A DNA stretch of 64,000 nucleotides from Aspidiotus rigidus (lineage: Eukaryota > Arthropoda > Insecta > Hemiptera > Diaspididae), in the NCBI GenBank assembly GCA_035079385.1, contig JAVHKY010000012.1, forward strand, positions 6,600,501 to 6,664,500, in the 5' to 3' direction. This document shows, piece after piece, positions 54,291 to 64,000 of the stretch. The notes under the pieces are model-generated. The model did not search any database and was not told the DNA's origin. It saw only the letters and a list, made by a program, of their open reading frames with translations. Each line of letters begins with the position of its first letter. Positions within the stretch are counted from its first letter, which is position 1. The position numbers were made by a program, and so were the translations under genes.

Positions 54291-57200
54291 AAGTTCTTAC
54301 AATTGTGCAAAATGTACGTGTTTTTAGTGAGTTTGACTCTCTTTATATCGCCTTTACAATATTGGTGAGTATACATAATCACATTTTTGTACGATTACAT
54401 GAGGAAACCGCTATAGCAGCGGTTGGTTAGATTGTGTTCTGATGTAAATTATTAATAAAATAAAGATATTTGCCCCCATTTGTGTATATAGCTGGTGGAT
54501 TAAAATTTTTCCAAGTCGCCCCTCTGATACATTGTGTACTTAGCTAGTTAGGTACTCGTATTTTCAAAGCCTCCCTCGTTCTCCTCATATAATACATCCG
54601 ACCAAAAAAAAAAAAAAAAAAAAAAAAAAACTATTTTCTGAGTACAAAATACACGTATTCAGAGAGAAAAAGAAGTTTTCAAACCCAAGAATCACATTTT
54701 AAGGGAGAAAAATATTGAATAATACTTTTTTGCTGAACTATGAATTGCAAGTGCAAAGTGCATCAAACAAAACCTTATCCTAATTCTGTCTACGATCATC
54801 ACCTTTTCAACAAGCTTCCGCGAATGACCGTTACAGAAAACCGCAGAAAATATAGAGAGCGCCTTCCTTGATTTTATTCGCCAGTACGGCAGCAGCGGGT
54901 CTGTAGCAGCAGCTGTGTGAATTTTTGTTTTCGTTGCCTTGTATGTGTGAAAATGACAGACTTGTAGCTGTTGTAGTAGCGGACCAGAGAAGCGGGCCAC
55001 CATTTTGTAGACAGTTTCGCATTTCGCATTTTCGCGCTTGTTCTTCTTTGCATTGGAAGGTTCTAGATTTCTAATTTATCTCCAATGAATAATTAGGCTT
55101 AGTTCATAGTAGTAATTTGTGATGTAACCACGATAGTTAACTGAACAATTGTTAATCATTTTTCGCCTAGTTACCCATTTGAGAGGTGTACTTCGTGACA
55201 ATTGTGGTTGGTTGTGTACGGGAAAACGAGTGAAAACGACGTAGGTGAATGATCACCAGTCTTCAATTATCAACTGTCATCGTCATGGTGTATGTATTGC
55301 GGCAAGATCAAATCAACGAGTATCAAATTTGGTGAGTATTTCACGCCCTCTTAAAATTCGCAATTCAGTTCTACTATGAAATGATCCTAAGCTACCTATT
55401 GTGCTTCAAAAGCGTTGGTATACATTTCATAAACCTGTCACTTCGGCTCTTTCGCTTGAATTTGTTCACAATACAGATCATGTATAATTGACTTGATCAA
55501 TGAACTTGCATAGGAGCTCGATTGTTGGATTGTGTCCTCGCTGGTTTGAATTGTATCGCGCATCAAAATATCTAGATACGGAAGCAAGATAAGGGTAAAA
55601 TGAGACCAAATTGAAAAACTATGTTAAATTTCTCGCCGTTCTTCAGAGCTGCAGCTTCATACTTACCGGTACAATAAATGTGTCAAGATAGTAACAGTGT
55701 CGATTTCTCAAGCTCATGCAGTTTGATTCAAAGTTATAACGCCAATCCCCAAGATCTTCGAGGATATACAAAAATTAAACACTTAGGTATAAGGCGACAA
55801 TTTCTTCCTTCTTTTTAAGCTTGAAATTTCTAGTTGTTGAGAAATATTGGATTGAATTTGTGTTTTGTGACTCTTACATTTTTCTCTGAAAGAGTCGGAG
55901 TAAATCTTGTATAGTGAATAGTGCGGCTTTGTTAAACATGGAACTTTAATGATTATTAAGGATGAATAATAAACAATAAGAAAACCCATCGAATGAAAAA
56001 AAAAGGAAAGCCTGTCGAAAAAGAGAAATTATAATATTCAAAAAGAATGATCATGCCGAACACCCTTATTTTACAATCAGTCTATCCTTTGCAATTTCTT
56101 TACGTTTGTTTCATTTTAGGAACATCATTGATTACACATTTGAATCTCGGATATGAGAAAATAATTTACGACGAAGTTTCCGAGTTTTCACATAAGTATA
56201 GGTAAGGTGACTAGAATGCGATTAGAAAAACATCAAAATTTCTCACACAATTCTAAACAATGCTTTCTATAATGAATTATGGTACCCATTCAATCATTGG
56301 ATTAAAATCCAACTTCTAACTTCCTCAAGAAGTTTCCATCCAAAACCTTTCAATTTTTAGGTATACGACGACATTTTTCTACACACGGTATGAAAAAATA
56401 AATTCTAGATCAACTTTTTCACTCTTTACCTTGGACTATAAAGAAGATCACTCCAATTGTACCAAGATTTAGCAAACATCTTTGCTTCTCTAGCTGTATG
56501 ATTATAAGAAGCAATTTCATCAGATTTTTTCAAGTGCTCGCCATCAGATTTGAACCGTTGTTTTCAAAAACAAATGCTGTTTAATACAACAACAAAAAAT
56601 TCTCAATCGACTATACGTCGACTCCAGCAAAATATGCTAAATTATAGTCTCACAAACTAGAAAAGTACAACTTGATTAAAAAAAACTGCCAACCAATTCT
56701 TTGTTCACAAACCTAGCTCCTACAAGCAAAAAGGGTAATTTGAAGACCTCAAGAACAATTCCCAGAATGTGACCATCAGTGGGTCCACCCGAATAATATA
56801 CGCGATCAATTACTGTGATTGTTTAGGTACTTTAAATCACCTTACCTTCATTTGGCTTCTGAATGTTACATCTCGTGAACTCCGTAAATACAGTAACATA
56901 ACTTCGATTACAATTCCATAACTGATAATAAATTAATCTATCTCGTAGATATAGCAACACGACTACGATTCGAGTTCAAATCAATAAGAAGACAATCTTG
57001 AGAGAATTCGATGAAAGCATCACTCGACCTGCGAAAAAAAAAGAATATAATTTGACCTATATTATGAACTGATTTAAAATATTTTAATCGAGTTTTTGTA
57101 TAACTTTTACTTTAATGACAAATCCGTTCACTTTTGTTCTTGCGTAAGAATTCATAACGCACAACAATTGAAAATTTCGAATTGATCTTGAAAATTAATG

Positions 57201-57804
57201 AAATAAGATACCGGTAGGTAGGTAAATCATTGCTAGAAGTATTTTCCGCTGTGAATTCAAAACCGTTTTTTGATGGCAGTTTTCCTGTCATGATCTTGTT
57301 GAGTTACCGCATATTGTCGTCGCGAGAGGAGCTGCTGTGCTTGTTCTCGAGCCTTGTTTAACATTTGGGCTAGCAATAGACCTATCTCTTGTTTAGATTT
57401 GTGAACAAGAATACGGTAAAATTGAAACGCATTGTATCTATTGAGGATCACTTCTGGTTACCAGTAACGGTATTTCAAAACACAGGGGAAAACGTTCAGT
57501 GGTAAGATTTCTTTTGAATGTTATTTTTCTCAAATCCTGAGATTTCACATATTCTAGTTGCGCGCTGTTCATTATATTCGTCATTTTGATTTTAACGATC
57601 ATTGGGTGCGTATTCTTTTTAGGGTGATGGTGAAATTGAATATCTTTGATGAATCTGAGTTTTTGAGCAGTTTCAGTGTGTACCTTAATTTTTGAGCTCT
57701 CAACCTACTTTTCAATATTTTAAGCCTTGAACGTGAGAACTACAATTGGATATATTTTCAACGCGAGCGCACTTTCAATTTAAAATTATTGAGCTCATCG
57801 AGGT
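54291..57804. other. Non-coding with weak first-exon candidates
   Basis: Two ATG segments run directly into GTGAGTAT donors in the same phase: 54312-54365 ('MYVFLVSLTLFISPLQY') and 55285-55331 ('MVYVLRQDQINEYQI'). No convincing second exon is found: the acceptor at about 56119 gives a stop after 12 codons. At 57257-57457 a minus-strand frame ('KAREQAQQLLSRRQYAV') could be a terminal exon of a gene on that strand. Confidence 0.35.
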
Positions 57805-58132
57805 ACAAAATTATAATGGAGACTGAGATCAATATTCTGACGACAGAAATATTTTTCGAAATTAGCTCAATTGTTATCGAGAAATGATTAAATATTGAGT
57901 TTCCGCAAATTGTAGCGACGCGCAATGTATGTTACCCAGGTATCAAATTTTGCGAGTACCAGAACATACACTGCGCGTTTCTACAATTCGCGGGAACTTA
58001 ATATAATCATTTCTCAATAACAAAAGCCAGTTTCAAGAAACAGTCAACGACATCCTGATTAGCGACGCAATTACTTCTAGAACCATACAACTTCGTTCAT
58101 GCATTTTTTTTTCTTTTTTTTTTTGTGTAGTG
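57805..58132. mobile_element. IR-1 family inverted-repeat element, uninterrupted copy
   Basis: Long hairpin. The arm 57860-57955 ('TTATCGAGAAATGATTAAAT') and its inverted partner 57980-58075 meet at a short centre 'ACCCAGGTATCAAATTTTGC'. The right end is a T run and TTGTGTAGTG. This copy shows the target site (GCAGTGTATGTTC on the minus strand) that is occupied by the 2.3 kb element at 29200-31502. Confidence 0.7.
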
Positions 58133-61100
58133 ATAATTGGATTAAATCATGTAGAATCAATGGAGGGAGGTACTGCTTGGCATCTGAAATTGGACATTTT
58201 CAAAGAATATTCATTATCCTTATTGCAATATCATTTTCTGACTCTTTAAGATGAATTAGGTATCTGTTATTACACCCCCCCCTCCCCCTCTTTATAATGT
58301 TACTAATTTTTTCAAACATTTTCAAGCTTCATCAAAATGACTATTTATGAATTTGCCTCAGCACTTACTGAGCTTGTTTTGCGACGCAATAAACTTTTTG
58401 AAAACCTCACATTTGCTGTTTATTATGAAATAATACCATTTCTTCTTCTTTTTTGTTTCTAGAAATTTGTACAAAGTGATAGGACAAATTATCTTTTGAG
58501 GAATTTAAGAAGTTATGTTGATTGAAAAGTAGGAGGGAAACGAGTATTTGTTTGGTTCTCTGTTTGAGAGAAGTAGTTGAATAAATTTGAAGAATCATCT
58601 CCTTGACCATTTTAATGGAATATTGTGACAGTTCATGTTTTGTAGAACAATATTACGATTTGACAATCCCAATATATTGTTTGAATGTACGTTGCTGTAC
58701 TGAATGGAATTAAGGATCTATTGATTGCTCTATTTCTTGCGCCTATGAGTGTTTTCTAATTGAGATAAAAATCAAGAATCTAATATTGTGTTTTTTCTTT
58801 ATTGTCCTCAGATTGCAAAATATGACGCCAATGCTTGTCAAGGACACTATTTAAACACCAGTTCAGATTAAATTGAAAATTTATAACTTGCGCTCCATTA
58901 ATTTTGTCCAATAATACCAAGTTTTTCCGGACTGTTTTTGTTTGTCTGTCGGCTAGCAGTTCACAATTTGGAGGGATTTATGGACTTCATTGTTGTGTAA
59001 GATGATGTCATCAGGAGATGAGGTAAGTTTGTTGAACGTGCTCTGGTAAGTACATTTCGAGTTATTCTTGATCTGGTGAGTACATTTTGAGTTATTCTTT
59101 GGTTTGTTTGAGAAATAAGTAGAATAATTGAATTTTTTTAGAATCATTTCGATGTTGATTTGCTGCACTTTGTGTAATTTGTTGATACTGACCCAACCTA
59201 GCTTGTAGGATATTGCCATTTTTCTCCAATAATTCCTCAACTTTGTTTCAAACTGCAAATGAAACTCAAATTTTGAAAAATGAATATTCAAATGATTCAA
59301 CTATTTCAATTTTCAAAGTTTGAAGTTATGCCTATGATTTGCCTCCAAAATGAATTTATACTCTGTCGCACTGTCAAGTTCATATTTCTGGTTAATGCTA
59401 TGATTATTATATCTGTATAAGTATTTCAAAGGAAACTGCAATTAAATAGGTATGTGTGGAATTTCTTCATTTCTTCATTTTTTTTTTTTTTTTTTTTTTG
59501 GGGGGGCTTAGAAAAGCTGTTATTGACGATAATTTAAATAGTTCTATTTATTATTTTTTTCACATTAAGTTGTAATTGGTTGTACTCATACAATTGGAAA
59601 TTTTACCAAACACAAATTTCATCATCCCAACTCTAAGGTTACTACAATTGTAAATTTTGAAACTTGATCATGGTATGAAGTTTAAGGAATTTCTGATCAA
59701 ATTCTGGATTTCTATATCAACTTTCTAATTATGGTGAGGCATCTGGTTGCAAAGAACTCCTAGGCTGATGTCGTTATTTCCAAGTTCATCTTGGCACCAT
59801 GTCGATGTTGATCAGATCAAGCTGAATATCAGACAGAATTCATACACTTGCGTTCTAGGCCTACATTCTTTTATAGATAATTACAAAAAAAGAAAAAAAA
59901 AAAAAAAAAGGTATCATGATGGGAAGAACAAGTAAAATAAGATTCTAGCTTGTACAACCTGAGCAATTAATGGTGTTGTACCATCTAGCTGGTGAATTTA
60001 TCCATTACTTCTGGTACCTCATTCAAGTAAAAATCAGCTAAGGGGACTTAACAATGAGGACATGTAGGCCTATTCAAATGTTTGGATCATTGAACTAAAA
60101 ATGGTTGAAGTCGATTATTGTCGCTATTTGTATACGCTTCCACTGCAATAACTTGGGTATTTAGTACTGGTACAAGCAACTCTCTGCCTCATTTTCTTAC
60201 TTGTACAGATAATCTGCGTTGATTATCAATTTTTGATGCTAGCAATATGAAGATTCCAATTTTTACTTTTTATATCTTGTTTTTTTTTTTTTTTTTTTGT
60301 TATTCTTTCCTCTCGGAGAAGTCATCTCAAACAAGAAAGGTCCACTTTAGGGAGGAGGGAGGGGTTGCAGCTTGAGGAAACTCTGAACAAATTAAAAAAA
60401 AAAATTGATTTCAATGATCAATTATTTTATTTTTTGGCTTGAGAAATTTTTATGTTTATTTCAATAAAATGCTTATTTCCGTAGGATACTATGGACACTA
60501 CAATAATTAGATGAAGTTGGAGAATTAATTTTCTGAAATTCGATGGATTTGGAGAAGTCATTTTCTAAAGAACAAGTTGGGTGATTTCAAAACACGGATG
60601 AAGAACGTGTAGTCAGTCGGACAATTTTTTTGAACGTTTTTTCTGTTGATTTTAGTTATTTGGTTTGCCCACCGTTGTATCATACTCCTTGTCATTTCAG
60701 GTTTAGTGGTTTTCTAGACTGCAGTGAGCTAGAGCTATTTATTTTTAAGAACGCGCGGAGTTGGTTTGAATGAACTCACGTATGATGAATTTGGTTGGAT
60801 CTCATGAAAGGTGATTCAAATCGATCAAATCAAAATACGTTTCTTATAAATCGGTTACAAACGGTGGTTTTCCAAAGGAAATTTTTGTGAGTCGACGCAA
60901 GGTTGAATCTTTATCCTCCTCTTTCTTCGATGATTTTTCGATGTCATAACCAGAACTCAATTGAATTGTACGTAACTATCTCTTGAAAGTATATTATGGT
61001 GTGTACCCTGTCGGGACACCATTTTACTTACCAAGTAGTATTACTGTAAATAAGTTTTGATTTTTGGGCTTCAAACTGATTTACCTAAGACCTGAACTTT

Positions 61101-61299
61101 GGCATCGTGATTGAATAATAATATTAAATTCTTCATTTTTGAAGTAAAAGCAAGCGCCAACTTGGGTGCATAGTGTCAACCTCGGTATGGCTTATATTTC
61201 TGTAAAATTTGCTCACGATTGTCAATACAACTATGTCACTATAAAAGCAAATAGCAAATAAAATGATGAGAACAACAAAAATTCTCAAATCCATTTTTT
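58133..61299. other. Non-coding, AT-rich
   Basis: No gene, RNA or clear mobile element. Contains T runs (59478-59500 and 60277-60298), a short C run (58267-58285) and a tandem pair of 'TGGTGAGTACATTTTGAGTTATTCTT'-like units at 59045-59100. Confidence 0.5.
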
Positions 61300-61597
61300 T
61301 TTTTCGGAATCAGCGTTGAATTTCACTTTCAAATCAGATAAAATATGGATAAGTTTGAACAATTTTCAAGTTTTGAGAATTATGGTAAATTGATCAATTT
61401 TTGGCACATTTTGGTCAATGACTCCACTCAGGAAACTCGTAGAAAGTTGGGTAGAAGCGCAAATTGAAGATGAAATTGAGATACGAATTTCGTAGATTTG
61501 AAGTATACACCTAACGTTTCGCGTGTTTGAACTGGAGTGAATTTAGTGCAAACTCTCATTTGACTGGTACATAATATCATTTTGCCTCACCCGGTAC
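61300..61597 (-). mobile_element. Solo arm of the foldback element (diverged)
   Basis: The last 200 bases match the terminal repeat of the foldback elements at 14.8 and 26.1 kb in the order 'GGCACATTTTGGTC', 'CTCGTAGAAA', 'GAAATTGAGATACGAATTTC', 'CACCTAACGTTTCGCG', 'TTTAGTGCAAACTC', ending 'TTTTGCCTCACCCGGTA'. It is much more diverged than the two large copies, so it is an older insertion or a related family. Only one arm is present. Confidence 0.68.
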
Positions 61598-64000
61598 CTA
61601 TACTCTTTACAAGGTGAAACAAAAAATTTTCGTGGACACATAGACCTAGGTAATGTTGGCATCCAAGTTTTCTTTTTCCTCGGTACAAAAAAGGACCGAA
61701 AATTCTTTTCGTTGGATTTACTCGCTCCAATGACAATAAAGCGAATGATTTAATTTACGAGCAATCGTTATTTTTCCTAAAATTTTTGATACTATTGGTC
61801 TGTTATGGAGTTGTTTTCATAATTTGTATATAACCTGAATTTATCAATAATCTTTGTACGAGTACCTATTAAACAGAAGATTAGTACAATCTGTGCCTAC
61901 ATGGATACGTTATCAGATTTGAGTGTATGTATTTCTTTATCCGCTTTTGTCAGTGTTTCAGTGTCGCCCTATGAAACTATAACCACAAAAAGTACTGGTA
62001 ATGAAATAACGAAGTTATACGAGTGTGTACTCGAAAACTGAAAAATTGTATATTTTGTAATCCAATGAATGTAGATTGATGTCAAGAGTTGCAAATCGTG
62101 GAAAAATAATAATGTGATTGATTTCTTCTCTTCTCATCGTGTCAGGTATATTTTTGTCGTATCTTCGATGAAATATATCTTTCTTTTTTTCGCGTATATG
62201 GAGACTTCTCCTTTCTTTCACTTTTTTGTATTTGGAAAAATATTTCCTATACGTGAATTTTTCTTGAATCGTACTCAATGTATCATTATCGTGGATGCTT
62301 TCTCTCGTACTCCATCTCCTCGAACCGCTTTTCTCGTCTTTAGTCTCCTTTCGGCCTATGTTTTACATTTTCCAGCAAAACGTATAGTGCAATATGAATT
62401 TTAATCTTATACTACGTCAAATAGGCGGGCTCCATCGAATTCTATGCACGAATATTTTTCTTTTGCTCGATGTTTCCTTCTTATTCCTCCCTTTTTCCTC
62501 TTTCTCTCTTTCTTTCATTCTACACCGAAATAAACGGAAAAGAATTATTTCAGAAAGCTTTCGCGATTCGCGAACGAATAATGAAGATGAAATAACAGTC
62601 GGTATTTTCTCTCCTGTTATTTGTTTTAATTATTGAAACGAACGAGAATTGGAATGGTTTCGAAAATATATTTGCGATTCATCCCAGTTTTGAAGTTTAC
62701 ATTATATACAGTAGTGTTAAATTCGCTTTTCAGTTTATTTTTTCATTACTGGCCAGAAGCATTTTTAGGATTTCATACGTAATGAAGAAGCTGAATTTTT
62801 AAGCAAAATATCTCCATTTTTTTTTTTTTCGACTGAGTTGTTTTTTTCAAATATTCTCAGTCGGACTTCGTTTTCCTTGAATACGAACTGCAGTTTTTTG
62901 CTTCCTAGAGAGACGCGTTTAATTATAATAATTCGTCGTTTATCTACTCCAATGAATTTAACGCAATATTGATGAAACTCTCATCGGCTCGATGAATGGT
63001 GAAGTTACAACTGGCTCGGGTCAGAATATATAAATTTAGTTTACAGAATTACCTACTCGAAATCTACCCGCGGAATCATCGATTCGCTCTCCTGCCTCTG
63101 TTTCGTATTCTGTTCATTTGAATCTCGTCGGTAAATTGAGACTGAATGAGCCAACGTAATCTCGTTCGAGTTGGTGATTGGATATTATTTTTCTTGTATT
63201 TTGACTTTCGATTCAATTAAATTTGCCTAGCGGACTCGAATTTGGCCTTTATGAGGATGAGAAGTCTAGAGCAAAGTACACAATCGTATATGAATTAGGT
63301 GCAAAATCTGTACTGATTTATTGATCACTTTTCATCTTACAATCTTTCGCGACATGACAGGGCTACCACATAAATCTCCATTGATAAGGGTTAAAACTTA
63401 ATCAAAAGTTATCGATTGTACTACTTACTATTATGGAATATTTATTATGACAATTCAAGAGATGATTTATTCTGTTTGTGATGGTTCTCTGAGGTGAAAT
63501 TTCAGCACAATTACACTTGGGAAGTTTCCGAGCCTTTTAATTGGAATTATAATTTAATTCTTGAAATTTGGGATGGATTTGGATTTGTTTATCAAATGTA
63601 CTCTTGTACTCTTGGGTTGAGATGATGAAACGTTTCCAGCTCCTCAAACAGCAAAAACCAGAGTTCTCGTGGTTTTAGTGATTTGAAAAATTTCCCGTAT
63701 CTGACCTCATAAATGCGAGTTCAGACAATTTGCTTAGGAGACGAAAATATGATAATTCGCAATGCTAATTCCAACAAAGTTGAACGGACGACGAAAGTAG
63801 GACTTGTTCAGGTTACAGGGGCTGGGAAATGTTTTATGCGACACGATTGACTGGTCATAGAATCTAGAGCAATATACTTCACCAAGTTTGTCGGAATGTT
63901 CTCTGGATCCAATTGTAGTAGTATCAAATCATTCCCCGATCTGTCGGAAGTCTTGTCACGGTCGCCACTCCATAGCAAAGTACATAATTATGTAAATAAA
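61598..64000. other. Non-coding, nothing recognised
   Basis: AT-rich, with only short overlapping frames (for example 62114-62404 and 62394-62636) that show no domain and no splice context. Window ends here. Confidence 0.5.

Noticed and set aside
1..64000. CRISPR arrays, operons or bacterial signals
   Set aside because: Introns, poly(A) tails and eukaryotic retroelements show this is a nuclear eukaryotic genome. Regularly spaced repeats at 15.6-16.8 kb are transposon-internal satellites without spacers.

Overview
The window is eukaryotic nuclear DNA, AT-rich, with GT-AG introns, long intergenic stretches and dense transposable-element debris. Several things point to an arthropod, most likely an insect. 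The M1 aminopeptidases are insect-like and end in GPI-type tails. Penelope, Jockey/R1-like, Ty1/copia, MULE and TA-flanked DNA elements are all present. A nuclear mitochondrial fragment reads through TGA as Trp and uses ATA as Met, and keeps the arthropod order cox2, (trnK), trnD. The very short trnD-like hairpin would fit a scale insect or other sternorrhynchan, but I cannot fix the species.

Layout. Bases 1-2644 hold the last eight exons of a + strand M1 aminopeptidase (gene A). Bases 2645-19127 are a transposon-filled spacer: short AT-repeat arrays, a GC-richer unresolved block, a broken Penelope-like element, a copia tail with an LTR start, two minus-strand non-LTR retrotransposons, a possible Helitron scrap and a 3.2 kb foldback element. 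Bases 19128-35629 hold a complete second aminopeptidase (gene B, 14 exons, 981 residues) that shares intron phases and nearly the same exon sizes with gene A, so the two are tandem duplicates. Introns 2 and 6 of gene B carry most of the inserted DNA: a MULE transposase pseudogene, a second foldback copy in inverted orientation, a 151 bp MITE with perfect 38 bp termini, a 1.0 kb TIR element, and a 2.3 kb TA-flanked element that contains about 0.9 kb of mitochondrial DNA.

Bases 37297-40109 are a nearly complete Penelope-like element with terminal direct repeats, a target duplication and a hammerhead ribozyme. Bases 42736-45597 are a single-exon 953-codon gene of unknown function. Bases 45600-64000 are essentially non-coding: inverted-repeat elements, one decayed hammerhead, one solo foldback arm and a few weak exon candidates.

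The only cellular genes I can support are the two aminopeptidases, probably GPI-anchored secreted or gut-surface exopeptidases, and the orphan gene. Everything else is mobile DNA in various stages of decay. The nesting order of the insertions can be read directly at two sites where a related sequence shows the empty target.
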